Shown here one piece after another: positions 11,855 through 23,350 of a stretch of 64,000 nt of DNA. Within the stretch, counting starts at the first letter, position 1; each line of letters starts with the position of its first letter. The notes beneath the pieces are model-generated. The model was not told where the DNA came from. It made no database searches and saw nothing but the letters and a program-made list of their open reading frames with translations. The stretch is from positions 204,001 to 268,000 of the forward strand of contig JBAMJV010002997.1 in assembly GCA_037951105.1 (NCBI GenBank). Direction: 5' to 3'. The stretch is from Echinarachnius parma. Lineage: Eukaryota; Echinodermata; Echinoidea; Clypeasteroida; Echinarachniidae. The position numbers and the translations under genes are program-made.

Positions 11855-12504
11855 TACCGTAAAACTCCGTGTATAAGACGCACTCGTGTATAAAACGCAC
11901 CCCCAACTTTCACAGAAAAAAAAAAAAAAAAAAAAAAAAAAACATTTTTTTTTTTTTTTTTTTTTTTTTGGACACCCTGTACTTTTTTTAAAAGACCCTG
12001 AAGTGCTGTTGGAATGCTTATACCACTGGTCAAGGGCATGACAATATATTAATGTTGAATAGCATTAATCAACATCATTTTCTCACATAAAAATAGCACT
12101 TTTAGTACACAAATTGCACATTTATTGAGCAGTAACACTGGTGCTCATAAATATTCATGAATATTCATGAGCACCAATACTCACTAAATATAATGCAATT
12201 TTCTAAATTTACTAACAACTATTCTTAATTATCAGCAAAATTTATAACCACTGGTTAGAAAATTGCATATTTAATTAGTACTGCTGCTCACGAATGTACA
12301 TGTATGAATATTCATTAGCAGCAGTATTACTGCTCAATAAACTTGCAATTTTTACATCTGTAACCCATATTTTTTGTGTGAGAAAAAGGTATATATTGCT
12401 GAATGCTACAACTAACAGCAAGCTCTTGTCATACCCTAAACCATGTGTTATACACATTCAACATGACTACAGGGTGTCCAAAAAAAAAAAAAAAAAAAAA
12501 AAAG

Positions 12505-12537
<33 letters not shown>

Positions 12538-12618
12538 ACCTGTGTATAAGACGCACCCCCAACTTTGAAATTTTTCCGACGGAAAAAAAGTGCGTCTTAT
12601 ACACGGAGTTTTACGGTA
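11855..12618. mobile_element. Nested MITE with GTGTATAAGACGCAC ends and an internal module
   Basis: Outer inverted ends are TACCGTAAAACTCCGTGTAT followed by AAGACGCAC on the left, and the reverse complement ending ACGGAGTTTTACGGTA on the right. The element sits at TA. Inside are two head-to-head poly-A/poly-T blocks (11914-11969 and 12480-12532). They flank an inner segment with its own inverted ends, GGACACCCTGTAC (from about 11970) and CTACAGGGTGTCC (to about 12480). The inner segment carries CCACTGGTCA, TTTTCTCACATAAAAA, ATATTCATGAGCA and GCTGAATGCTACA motifs that recur at 60490-60920 in an unrelated shell. No coding region was seen. Confidence 0.8.
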
Positions 12619-12619
12619 T

Positions 12620-13130
12620 GTCTCCGAGTAAACATTGGTTTTATTACTTTTTTCTTCTTGTCTTTTCCATTTAACTGACACTGGGTGCCGGAATATTTGG
12701 TATTTTGATATTCAGCATGGAAAATCAGAGAATTGAGATCTGGATCATTGTAAACTTAAATGTTAAATGTGTGTTGACATTAGGAATTGAAAATCAGAAG
12801 AAATAAACATATTTCCCCTCTACTATGTCTCCAAGTCACACACAAATTATTAAATTTGTTCTTGTTTTTTTTAATTTAACCCAGTGGCTGCTGTGTTGTT
12901 GTTGTTTTTTATATCTAGCATGGAACATTTAAGAATAGAGGGCTAGAGTGTTGTATATATATTATGTTTCTATGCTATAGGTATTTTGACATCTAGCATG
13001 AATTAGTTTATGTGCGTAAATAATTTTGGTTTGTTCTCATTTCTTGTTCAGGGCTTCATAATCAATAAAGGTGTATTAGTTCATCTCTCTGAGTAAATAT
13101 TATTTGTACCTGTCTTTCAACACCAGTCCC
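12620..13130. repeat. Degenerate tandem array, about 3 copies, period 200-260 bp
   Basis: TCTC(C/T)(G/A)AGTAAA/TCACA motifs near 12619, 12825 and 13085, with (A/C)AGCATGGAA and GGTATTTTGA motifs between them. Confidence 0.6.
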
Positions 13131-13312
13131 AGAAAATTACACATAAAACAGAACTTGCTTACATGCTAAAGAGAATGAGCACTTTCGTATGTATCTCTTT
13201 TTTATTAATCCAGATCTTCTCTAGCAAATAGTACATTTTTAATTTAAATTCCTAACTTTGCTAATACATAATAAGACATCCAACAATTTAGTTAAAATGT
13301 AACTATGTCCTA

Positions 13313-13541
13313 TATGTGATGACATAAATGGTACCCTGGGGTACCAAACGAAAATCCGCCATTTTGTTTAATCATTTTTTATTTTTTAGGGCTGTACTGG
13401 GGTATAGCGTGCATACAAGCGCGCGCTGCACTGCATGCACAACGCAATACGGTTGTACTTCGAGTGGGCACAAGATGGCGCTACACAACGCGGGATACCG
13501 GGGTACAACGGTACCCCGGGGTACTGCGTGTGTCATCATAT
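13313..13541. mobile_element. MITE family D, GTGTGTCATCATAT ends (copy 1)
   Basis: Ends are TATGTGATGACATAAATGGTA and GTACTGCGTGTGTCATCATA. The subterminal GGTACCCTGGGGTAC and GGTACCCCGGGGTAC are near-perfect palindromes. The GC-rich interior includes TGCACTGCATGCACAACGC and AAGATGGCGCTACACAACG. A shorter relative is at 52133-52310. Confidence 0.8.
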
Positions 13542-13756
13542 ATCCAATATATATCTGTACATTTGTATGTGTAAATATTGCAATTTTTTGCAAAGATTTT
13601 ATTATTTTGAGAATGATTTGCTGTTCAAAACAGCATTGCTTACAATATTTTGATAATGATTTCACAATTCTTTTTCTACTTGAGGAAACGTCTTGGAGAC
13701 GGATAACATGAATTCATCTGGAACTCTGGGAAAGACTTTTTTACAAAGAAATCTCT

Positions 13757-13999
13757 CTAGGTACAGCACACACAAAAACATACACACACACAACAAACAC
13801 AAAAATAAACACACACTAACACAATCAAACACACAAATACACACACAAATACAAACATAAACAAACACACACACAAATACACACAAGCAAACACACACAC
13901 ACACAACAAACACACACATAAACACACACATAAACATACAACACTCACACTCACACATACATACATACACAAACACACAACAAACACACACACAAACAT
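13757..13999. repeat. CA-rich microsatellite
   Basis: ACACACAAA-type repeats over about 240 bp. Cysteine/valine-rich reading frames on the other strand are an artefact. Confidence 0.92.
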
Positions 14000-14004
14000 G
14001 CAAA

Positions 14005-14800
14005 CTAGTATGAAGTGATAATTGATAATCAGCCAGGAAGTATGGCGTCATATCTTCACATATTGCATGTACATCAGCCCAACCTTCAACTTGTAAAGTA
14101 CACACCATTATCAGATTGGGTACTTTGTTGCAAGGTCTGTTTATTTTTAAATTTTAAACTTTTCTACCCTTTACAGCCGTAACATAATTGTAAACAATTA
14201 CAATGCAAGCTATAAAGTTATGAAGTGATGTTACGAAAATCATCTATAAAGTATGGCTCCATACCTCCACCCATCACATGAACATGTGTATATCACCCCA
14301 ACAAACATTTTTAATTATACAGTTACTTGAAAAGAGAGCACTATTTTCCATATATTGTTTCACCTCCATTTTCCACCAGCAGTTTTGTAATTGTAAAACA
14401 TTACGATGTAAGCTAGTATGTGGCTTTTTGAATATCAGCTAGAAAGTTTAGCTCCATACCTAATCACTTCATATCAGCCTAACCAACATGTGTATTCAAG
14501 TACACAGTGATATTGGATACGGCAACATCATTTTCCAGCAGAATGCAGTAGCATAATTGTAAAGAATAACAATAATAAAAACAAAAATAGTATTTGCCAT
14601 TTTTATCACATGCAGTTAAAAAGTTTTGCTCCATACCTTCACACCAGTCCAACCGACATCAAGTACACAGTGTTATTATTAGATCTATACGAGAACGTTT
14701 TTAAATATTTGTTGTTACCTATAAACTACACCTCCATTTTCCAACAGCGGTGGCATAATTGTCAAGAATAACAAGTTTTGCCTGATATTGAGCAGCTTCC
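14005..14800. repeat. Tandem array, 4 copies, period about 190 bp
   Basis: A unit containing GCTCCATACCT(T/C)C, ATCA(G/C)CC(C/T)AAC, AAGTACACAGTG and CATAATTGTAA recurs near 14030, 14250, 14450 and 14630. Confidence 0.75.
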
Positions 14801-14809
14801 CTTTCTAAT

Positions 14810-15290
14810 TACAGATTCCTGTAATTCGATTACGCAGCTTCTAGCCTTCTTCTTCCCTTTATAGCGAGGCCAGCTACGTAAATAACTTGTCAAGTGTAGG
14901 CGCGGAGTCGCGTTTAGTTATCGTCAATCTCTGGAAGTGGCCGTTATAGGTTCTGCCACTTCTGCTGTTTTTCTGTGAAATCCAATCCGCCACATAGGAC
15001 ATGTTTTTCGCGAACAGTTAAATGCTCTCATCTGCTTGCCCAATAAACACATAATTGAGACGATTAATTGTCGATGTTAATAATTCATCATCGCACTTTG
15101 CATCATGCAAACATGCATTTCTTTTTTTCTGAACAACTTGCCTTCGGGTACCAGGAGGGCCCTGTATAGTAACTCTAGAAGGGATTGCAAAATGTTGTGG
15201 GAAAGTGGTTAACCACTTTCCTACAGCTAGGAAATTTGTGCGTATTACATGCATATATATAGAAAATTGTAGAACAGTTACAATTTGAAA
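14810..15290. other. Intron sequence with a diverged T1 copy (15142-15212)
   Basis: 14860-14960 is less AT-rich than its surroundings and contains an imperfect inverted repeat, GAAGTGGC..GCCACTTC. No coding frame or known motif was recognised. 15142-15212 resembles T1 (GGGCCCTGTAT, GATTGCAAAAT, GTGGTTAA). Confidence 0.5.
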
Positions 15291-15339
15291 ATGGAATTAA
15301 GACAAATATACTCTAAAAAAGTATCATTATCAAGGAAAA

Positions 15340-15760
15340 TGACAAGGAAAATGACATTTCATGTCTTTCATAATATATTTCATCAATGCACTTTGCAACA
15401 TGCAAACATGTTTTCATTCCATTGGCCTACACTCTACAGGATTGTTGTGCATATTTGCAAGCATATTTTATAGATCAAGAACATCTGTATATCATTTACA
15501 ATTTGCAAACAGTATTAAGAGAATATATAATCTCCAAAGTATCAAACAATGTTGTAGCTCAATATATTCTATTATTTTGTTTATCGCCGAGGACTTTATA
15601 GTATTTTGTTTTTCAAACATTCAAATAAAGAAATAACAATTTAGAAACAAAATTAAGAAATTACATGAAGCAGAAAGAACCATCGAGGAAAATAACATTT
15701 CATGCAATTCAATATATTCTGTTATTTTGTTTCTTGAAGAATATCAATTTCCATCAAAAA
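15340..15760. repeat. Weak tandem duplication, period about 340 bp
   Basis: GGAAAAT(G/A)ACATTTCATG with following ATAT(A/T)TT motifs occurs near 15345 and 15688. Confidence 0.5.
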
Positions 15761-15769
15761 TTGTACTTT

Positions 15770-16080
15770 CTGGGGTACATAATCAAAATAAATCAACCTG
15801 GCACAAGATTTATACTCCTACAAATGTCAAGCAGACAAATTGAATTTGGAATTTCTGTTCAATATACATGTAGCTGCTGTTTAGGATGACCTTTATACAG
15901 GTTTTTCTTTTTCAGAAGGGCAATTTTTCATAAATGAATTTAACAAAAATATTGACCTGTATATAGTCATGGTAAATGATAATTTGAATAATCTGTAATA
16001 TACAATTATTAAATCATATTGAAATTACAGACTGAAGGTCATACCATGGTTTTCAAGAAAGTAGTACATATACATCTGCA
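15770..16080. other. AT-rich intron sequence, nothing recognised
   Basis: No repeat partner or coding signal was seen. Confidence 0.45.
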
Positions 16081-16480
16081 ACACACAAACACGAGCTCAC
16101 ACTTCATTTAGGTATTTACCTAGATGCAAGTATGTTTTCTCTATATTCCTTTTCTCTCCCCCTGCCCCTCCCCCCAACACCCCCCCCCAAAAAAACCCAA
16201 AATGAACGAGGAGTCATCTACAAAATTATAATGCATACGTTGCATATATAAACACAGCCGATGCGCAGGTCTGCAACACTAAAAAAAAAGAGCTCACTTT
16301 GGGTACATTCATCTATATATAAACCTAGATGCATGTATGTTTTCTTTATATTCCTTCCCCCCCCCCCCCCCCCCCCCCCCCTCCCAACAAAAAATTATCA
16401 AAGTGTCATCTGCAAAATTTCAGGAAATTAGGATGCATACGTTGACTATACAAACACGGCCGGTGCGTACAGATTCATTC
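16080..16480. repeat. Tandem duplication, 2 copies, period about 207 bp, with poly-C
   Basis: Both copies carry CTGCAACAC, GAGCTCAC, ACCTAGATGCA(A/T)GTATG, a C-rich tract and GCATACGTTG near 16075-16235 and 16270-16445. The second copy holds a 24-bp poly-C run. Confidence 0.8.
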
Positions 16481-16489
16481 TCCGACGGA

Positions 16490-17420
16490 CTACTGGCAAT
16501 CGCCATGTTTGCGTTTGATGTTTGCATGTCCAGCGATCACTCGCAAAACAAAGAGGAAATGAATATCACGGAGATGGCACAATTTGATTCCATGTTAGAG
16601 TATTAAAGGTTTTTCCCCCCGAGTCCAAGCTATGGCCCCAAGTCTCATCAGAGGGTTAAATTGAGACCTGCCCCGGGTATTTGCATGCATGGGTTTAGAA
16701 GTCTTGTTATTTTTACGTTTGAATGTCCAGCAATCACTCACAAAATAAAGAGGAAATGAATATCATGGAGATGGTAGAATTGGAGTCCATGCTAGCGTAG
16801 CAAAGGTTTTCCCACTGAGTTCAAGCTACGGCCCGAGTTCTCATTTATCTTATTTATAAGAGGGTTGAATTTAGACCTGCCTAGGGTAATATTAAAGAAG
16901 TTTTTAAAGTTGTTTTTACGTTTTTGCCTCCAGTATTAAATCACATTTAAAAAGCAAGTAGGTGATGAGTGACAGGAGGATGGCAGAATTCCGAGTCCAT
17001 GCTACGGCCCGAGTTCTCATCAGTAGCTTGAATTTAAACCTGCCAAGAGTATTATTTAAGAAGTTTTTTAAGTCATTTTAATGTTTTACGTTTGCTGTCC
17101 AGTGATCACTCACAAAACAAAGGAGGAAATGAGTGACACGACGATGCAAGAATTCCATGTTAGCATAGCAATGGCTTTCCCCGATTCCTAGCTACGGCCA
17201 GAGTTCTCATAAAAAGGGTTTGTATTTAGACCTGCTTGCCCAGGGTATTATTAAGAAGTTTTTAAAGTTACTTTTACATTCGCTTGTCCAGCGATCACTC
17301 ACAAAACTAAGATAAATATAATGACAAGATGATCGCAGAATTCCAGGCTAGTGCAGCAAAGATGTCCCCCTTTTAGTGAACACTATGGATGGCATTCTCT
17401 TGAGAGAGTTGACTTAAAAT
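16490..17420. repeat. Tandem array, 5 copies, period about 190-210 bp
   Basis: GTCCAGCGATCACTC(G/A)CAAAA cores lie near 16529, 16727, 17099 and 17287, with a diverged unit near 16930. Each is followed by GAGGAAATGA, a GATGGCA.AATT motif, GAGTCCAAGCTA(C/T)GGCCC and GACCTGCC. Confidence 0.88.
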
Positions 17421-17499
17421 CCAGGGTATTTTGGTGCATGGGTTATGTGCATGGATGATTACATGTATATGAACGGATTACCTAAATGCAATGAAAAAA

Positions 17500-18400
17500 C
17501 ACTGATTACTTGACCTTATATCAAACCACTATGTCAGGCCTGCTTTCATTTAGCTATAGATGTGTAAATAAAGTGTAAATATTGACAAATTAACTTGATT
17601 CCCAAATATATAACTGATTGTGGATATTTCTGTTACACCTTTACTATCATACAATATATCATGTCTGATTTATTAGCTATGCGTAGAGCTTGAATTTTAC
17701 ACGTCACTTAACACTACCACAGTTACAGTCTATGAACAAATAATGTACATAGTCTCAACTATATACATGTGGGTTTGTTTTATCAAATTTTTTTTCTGTA
17801 AAGAAATTCTTCAACATGATCCAAAATCATTCCAATAAATCATGCCTGGTTTCATTTAGTTTCAGGGATAAAGCTTAATTTAGACACATCAGTAAACACT
17901 ATCACAGTTTAAGTCCATTAACAAATAAAGATACAAATCTATTTGGGGGTTTTTCTAATCAAATATTTTTTTCTGTAAAGTAATACTTCAACTTGACCAA
18001 ATGTCGTACCAAATGTATCACGCTTGGTTTCATTTAGCTACATGAGTAAAGCTTAATTTAGATACATCAGTAAACACTACCACACTACTTCCTATTAACA
18101 AATAAAGAATATAAACCTGCATGCGGGTTTTTCCAATCACATTTTCCCCTGTAAGTAATGCCACAACTTAGTTAACTACTAGTGGAGCATAATTACGACA
18201 CATGGTTTAATCATAAAATAGTTTAACTGAATTCCCAGATATACAACTGATTATGGATATTTGTCTGTAAAGTAACAGCATACTTTGACCCAATATCATA
18301 GCGATATGTCATGCCTGGTCTCATTTAGCTACCGGTAAAGCATAATTTGGTCACATCAGATAATACCGCCGCAGGATAATCTGTCAGTCTGCATGAGTGG
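17500..18400. repeat. Tandem array, about 5 copies, period about 185 bp
   Basis: Units carry ATGCCTGGTTTCATTTAG, AAGCTTAATTTAGACACATC, AACACTACCACA and TTTTCTGTAAAG, repeating near 17530, 17690, 17850, 18030 and 18310. Confidence 0.88.
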
Positions 18401-18784
18401 ACAAATTGAAATGAATTACATCGCCCCCGGTCAAGCTATAAGCCCCATCCCCCGAAACCTAGTGACCACATTTAGTAAATGTCAGGGGTGAACTGCCCCC
18501 TATATGTATCTAGACCAAACTGCCAAGAGGAAAGAGAATTCTTGTCAAGCAATGTTAGTTTAACATTTCTGCTTTCAGTTTAACACTCGAGTTAACCCAT
18601 TCAAGACTTTTTGAACATGATGTACTGTATAGCATTGTGGTCAAGGCATGATGCTAGTTTAAACATCTCTGCTGTTAGTCTTGACCACTAAACCCATTCA
18701 ACACTTATTGATTATAATATAACATGCATTCTACATGGACTCCACCCCAGATTTGTTTTCTAGAACTTAAGGTTGAAAGGAGGT

Positions 18785-18905
18785 GGAGGTGTTGTGGCAC
18801 GATCGGATAGGCGCTAGGACGGGAGCCGGGTTCGAACCCAGATCGATGCCGCCAATACAGCACTAGTGTCCTTCAGCAAGGCACTTCATCCACATCCAAT
18901 GTTCA
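18785..18905 (+). repeat. tRNA-derived SINE head fragment
   Basis: A pol III B box, GGTTCGAACCC (18829-18839), follows an A-box-like TGGCACGATCGGAT (about 18794-18807) at tRNA-like spacing. The following body includes GTGTCCTTCAGCAAGGCACT, a motif known from several animal SINEs. Folding as a functional tRNA is not supported, because the acceptor arms do not pair. Confidence 0.75.
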
Positions 18906-19050
18906 TTTGTTAATGTGGTAAACAGAGTTATTTTGTCAAAGAAACTATCCCACTTATAATTCAGAAGAATCGTACAATGATATTGGGTATAGGATTAAAG
19001 CTTTAAAATATTGCTTTGGATAAATCTTATGAAGCAAATGGGTCACTTTT

Positions 19051-19140
19051 AACCCGTTCAGGACTGGTCCCGAAAATATTCCGGCTTAGGTCTATGGAGA
19101 ATGCATGTTGTAGCAAAATCAGTCCGTCGTGAATGGGTTA
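19051..19140. repeat. TTAA-bounded mini-repeat T2 (about 90 bp)
   Basis: Starts TTAACCCGTTCAGGACTGG and ends CGTGAATGGGTTAA, with inverted ends of about 14 bp, and contains GGTCTATGGAGAATGCATG. Related copies: 33822-33910, 41755-41862, 42061-42140, 53844-53910 and 61690-61797, plus an eroded one near 18593-18690. Confidence 0.75.
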
Positions 19141-19339
19141 ACATGATTACCTTCAAAGTACAAAAAGTGCCTCCGCGTCCTTCTCTTTTGTCAACTGACG
19201 ATATGTTTGCTTTTGGTCTGACATGTTCGGTTGGGCTCAAGCCAATAGAAGCCAGCCCATCATGAAGTGCATCGTCAACAGAAAATAATTTATCGGCACA
19301 CTATTAATGTCACAAAAGAAAATTAATAACCTTCAAACA

Positions 19340-21170
19340 CTTTGCCTTTTTAATATGGCCTAGTATGTTGACCAAGCTTTGTAAAATTTGTAGTTTGACC
19401 TATGTTTGCTTTGGATCTAACATATTTGGTTTGGAGCAGTGAAAACAATACACGGGGACTCAGGGCAATTGTGCCCCGGAAATGCCCAAAAGAGCCCCTG
19501 TAAATTTGCATTAAGTTCAATGATAAATAAATTTGAGAGCGCAATTTTCATCAGGAGAGCCTGAAAAGTAGCCTTCCAAAAATGTATTTGATTTTTTTTT
19601 CCCCCCGGTTTGGAAGGGCAAGGCTCAGGTACCTGGGAGTCTGTCCATCATGATATGAATTGAAAAAACAAAATGACTAATTAGCACAATATCATTGTAG
19701 TTTTATATAATGATGTGCATTTACAACTCAAAATAATTGATCATTACTCTATTATTATCAAATCAAAGGGAATTGATAACTTCTCGAGACATTCATCAAG
19801 TTCTATTGAACCCGTTGCCTACCGAAACCTGGTTCAAAATTTAGTAGTAAATGGGTTAATATAGCCTATACCTTTCTTGTCAAGCCTTGTAGTTATTTTA
19901 GTTTGATATGTTTGCTTATGGTTTGACATATATCTGGTGTGGAGGGCAAGGCTCGAGTCCTTATTAGTCAACCATTATGTCTGGTAACAGCTGCCGCTGA
20001 CTGATCAAAACACAAAATATTGTCATGATATTACGACTATAGAAAACTGACAATGCATCATATATTTATAGAAATGATGATGACGTTTTATATATTGAAA
20101 TATTGAAACAGGTTAACAGAAGGCTGCTTGAGCTTTGTAGTACTAGTTATTTTAGTTTGATATGTTTGCTTCGGTTTTGACATGTGCGGGGTGGAGGGCA
20201 AGGCTCAAGTCCGTAGTACATGTTGGCAACAAAAATTTATTTAATCTTATGAATATTGAAAAGGGGTAAAGCCAAATAACATTATTGGGAAAGTTGCCCA
20301 AAACATCTATATTGGCCAAACTAATCGATCAATATTGTTAAAGTATAAAAAAGGGCTTGTGTGGTAAAATCCGAACCTTATTATCATTAAATGCAGAAAT
20401 ATTGGCCTAAATTAACCGCCCATTCACACCTGTCCGTGCCCTGCTAGCGCTGGAGATATCGACAAGCCCGGATACCGTGAACTAGCATAATCTTTTGCAC
20501 ATAGCGTACACGCTGTTCCGCACGCGGTTAAAGTGAACTTTGTCAACGAATATGTTTATTTTGGAACCTATTAATGCTCAATCAGTCAATTTCAAAGCAG
20601 TTATTGTCCAAATCTGTACATAACATCGAAGTTATGATATATTCTTTCACGTGGCAGGTGAAGAAAGCATATTTTTCATTTTTTGTGTGCGGGGCATTTC
20701 CCAGTACTGTTATTTGGCTTTAAAACGGTATAGTCATGTTATGATACGTTTGCCTTTTCCTTGAAATGCTTTGTGGAGGGCAGGCACAAGTCCCTAGTAG
20801 TCCATCATTATGTCCATTGACAGCTGGAATTTATTGACCGAAACACTATCATTATCATCATAAATAAACCCATGAATAAAGGAAACCGAACATGCATCAT
20901 GGACTTATATTGGAAAAACATAATCTATATTGAAATGAGTTAACAGAATATTGGTCGAGCCTTGTACATATTTTAGATGACATGTTTGCTTTTGATTTCA
21001 TTTTTGGTGTTATATATATACAGTATATAGAGGACAAAGTTCAAGCCCCCTAGTACAGTATTCCATCATGTCGGTGATGACAGCTGGAGTTGATTGATCA
21101 GCACACTTTCATTATTATTACTACTATCACCCCATGCCTACAGGAAATTACAGCTCAATATTGGGGATGG
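19340..21170. repeat. Tandem array, about 5 copies, period about 250 bp, interrupted by a MITE
   Basis: GGGCAAGGCTC(A/G)AGTCC, TTTAGTTTGATATGTTTGCTT and GACATGTGC/GACATATAT motifs recur near 19400-19620, 19880-19960, 20130-20215, 20740-20800 and 20960-21060. The MITE at 20267-20722 sits between two units. Confidence 0.8.
20267..20722. mobile_element. MITE family E, TAAAGCCAAATAAC ends
   Basis: Inverted ends TAAAGCCAAATAAC and GTTATTTGGCTTTA, with a second matched layer TTGGGAA/TTCCCAG, enclose 456 bp. The interior has a GC-richer stretch with GCTAGCGCTGGAGATATC. The element sits in the tandem array above. Confidence 0.75.
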
Positions 21171-21439
21171 TTACTTAGCAGGCAGGAGGTAATATAGAGT
21201 GCGAGTGGAGGAAAGGTCGGGTATTCCTATACTGTATGTACGGCCACTACTAATGATAATAATAGCATCAACAACGACGATGCATCTGAACATACCTCTT
21301 CTTCTTTTTCTGGTGATTCTGCTCAAGAGCAGGTCCTTAACACCATCACACCTCTCTTCTCACGACTCTTCTTTTGAAGTCTCCATATGGCCATTCTTAA
21401 CAGAGTCCAATATATATTATTACCTTGGACATCTGATAC

Positions 21440-21740
21440 ATCCTACACTATCTCAATCAGGCACTTACATTTCACTCTCTCCACTCCCTGGGGAGCATTC
21501 AGGCCAGTGCTAACACACATGTGTGCACATGATGTAATATTCATATGCAACAATTACTTGATTATAATACTAGTTAACATCAAATAAGAACAGTGCATCT
21601 CATCTTATCAGCACCCTAACAATCAAATAAAAGTCACAATACCTCAATCAAGCACATAACATACACTCTCTCCACTCCCTGTGGAGCATTCAAGCCAATA
21701 CTACCATACAGGTACACACATAGTGTCATTTACTCTCACA
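21440..21740. repeat. Tandem duplication, 2 copies, period about 200 bp
   Basis: CTCAATCA(G/A)GCAC, ACTCTCTCCACTCCCTG and GGAGCATTCA(G/A)GCCA occur near 21450-21510 and 21645-21695. Confidence 0.85.
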
Positions 21741-21749
21741 TAACCAATT

Positions 21750-22071
21750 GTCAATTAGTCCTGATATGGGGAACATGATATAGGCGTTTCAGACCGATCA
21801 AATTCCACTGGTATTTATTAAAACAGATGCCTCCGATGAAGTGACCAATCTGAGAGGCTGCATTGTATGAAAGGTCAAAGGAAAAAAAGCCATTACATTC
21901 TTCTCCTATCGACCAAAAGAATTAAGCTCGGTGTAAATGGGGTGCTTGGGATTTTAGTTTTGATCATCCAATCATATCTGGTAATGATTCTTTCAGTATT
22001 TTCATTTGTTTCACAGTCACACTGATTAAAATTAGTCTGAAAGCATTAAAAGGAGTAAAACTGACACTTAC
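21750..22071. other. Intron sequence directly downstream of exon 3
   Basis: AT-rich; no repeat or coding signal was recognised. Confidence 0.5.
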
Positions 22072-22131
22072 TTTTGGTGCTATGCCTTTCCGCACATCGT
22101 TGATCTGGGATAATTCCAGCACCTGTCCTTC
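22072..22131 (-). CDS. PLCB4: Phospholipase C beta (PLCB4/norpA class), exon 3
   Basis: This 60-nt phase-0 exon has acceptor TTCTCAG|GAAGG and donor AAA|GTAAGT. It encodes the 20 residues EGQVLELSQI NDVRKGIAPK. They continue the PH domain directly after KSEGR of exon 2; family members have EGQVLE or DGDVIEL followed by a .PK motif here, and the protein normally continues with DPK on the next exon. With exons 1 and 2, 76 contiguous residues are recovered. I searched the minus strand of 1-22071 by eye for the next exon (DPKIL..., ICS.TD.VNI) and did not find it, so it is probably beyond the left edge. The remaining PH domain, EF hands, X/Y catalytic barrel, C2 and C-terminal coiled coil are not in this window. 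Confidence 0.92.
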
Positions 22132-22849
22132 CTGAGAATTGATAAAGGGAAAAAAACAACAACACCAGTTAATTGAAGAAATAACTTTTTAACAAAATAT
22201 ATATTGCATCATCCACCACTATCAGCATAATTAATGTTATTTTCCTCCCTTGCCTTTATTTTTGTCATCATCATGAATAAAGGCGATCATTATTATTTTA
22301 AAAAACAATGAGCATATTTCAATTTAGTCAGCGAAATATGCTGGTTTTATTCTTTATTAAATACTGTTTATTATTATCACAGTTTGATAACAAAAACTGT
22401 CTGATCAACAGTCAAATAAGAGTCATTTTTATACCTTAATTAGTACTACAAGGAATTATATTGTTACATCAACGCAAATGGGATTTGCTTTGTTTTTCAC
22501 AAATAATCATCTCCAGTCCTGGCTTTCTGACAGATGAGTGGGCGGCCAATTAGGTCTGTTTTGTAACTAAAAGCCCCACTAAAAGGCTAGCTGCACGTTC
22601 CGTGGGAGACTTATATAGCAAGGTGTTTTTCTTTTAGCCATTTTCCATTCAACGCTTAACCCATTAGAAAATTGTATTTTGATTTTGACAGAACCCAGTG
22701 GTCAGACCACAAAAAAGTGAATCTTACTGTTCAATTTTTTTTATCTAGTGGATTCTCTAATGACGAGGTGTTTTACTTTTTTTTAAATTAATTTCTCATT
22801 AAATGCTTAACCCCATTGCAAACATTGTGATCTGCCATTCCAAACATAC

Positions 22850-23033
22850 CAGCCCAAAATGTCTCAGATGAACATTTCAATCATACATATCTTTATAACA
22901 GAAGAGAAATTTGGGAAACCGAAACCGGTTCAATACTTCTATTGGTAATATGAATACAACAGGGTATGTGAGAACTGCTAGAGTTTCAAGTAAGCTTTGA
23001 GGATGTTGACAATGTTACTAGATCCCTATAAAT
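22850..23033. mobile_element. Partial MITE family A
   Basis: Carries GAAACCGGTT, GAGAACTGCTAGAGTTTCAAG and a right end GTTACTAGATCCCTATAAA. The left part is missing or replaced. Confidence 0.55.
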
Positions 23034-23059
23034 GTCTTCTCCTATTCGTCTATCTTTTG

Positions 23060-23350
23060 TCATGTTGGCAACTACATAAATGTTGAGCTTTTTTTCTTTC
23101 ATCCCTTTTCCCTTCAGTTTGTAACCTGTAGGACTGCGGTTTAATATCTCATTAACCCAAGACTATACTACTAGTATATCCCAATTAGTCCTCAATGGAA
23201 TAAAACTAACTGATCTTACATTGTGTTTACTTGTTGGAAACTTTTGTTGAGGTGCTTTTCTTTTGTCCATTTTCCATTCAATGTTTAACTCATTAAAACC
23301 ATTTTGATTTTATATCCCAAAGACTGCAGCACTTGACATATCCTACTCAG
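23060..23350. repeat. Degenerate repeated motifs related to 22620-22690
   Basis: GAGGTGCTTTTCTTTTGTCCATTTTCCATTCAATG and similar phrases recur near 22620, 22770 and 23250, a weak array with a period of about 150-480 bp. Confidence 0.5.

Larger units (their letters stand above)
1..22071 (-). other. Left 22 kb: probable intron 3 of the PLC beta gene, exon 4 not found
   Basis: Downstream of exon 3 the sequence is made of tandem arrays, MITEs and simple repeats with no convincing coding exon of the PLC family. I infer that it is intron 3 because the gene must continue leftward and no polyadenylation or terminal exon is expected after residue 76. Coding-looking fragments at 1845-1990 and 11790-11856 are discussed as findings and do not match PLC beta. 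Confidence 0.6.

Noticed and set aside
12294..12674. A 126-codon frame with lysine and phenylalanine runs
   Set aside because: Runs through the poly-A/poly-T collars of the nested MITE.
4100..14000. CRISPR-like regularly spaced repeats
   Set aside because: Repeat units are long, degenerate and contiguous, with no short identical repeats separated by unique spacers; the genome is eukaryotic.
13662..14108. A 148-codon cysteine/valine-rich frame
   Set aside because: Reading through a CA microsatellite on the opposite strand.
18785..18860. A functional tRNA gene
   Set aside because: A and B boxes are present but there is no acceptor stem or anticodon arm; it is better explained as a SINE head.
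1..22071. Exon 4 of the PLC beta gene
   Set aside because: No minus-strand stretch encoding the expected DPK... and ICS.TD.VNI-type sequence with splice sites was found by eye; a translated search could still reveal a diverged copy.
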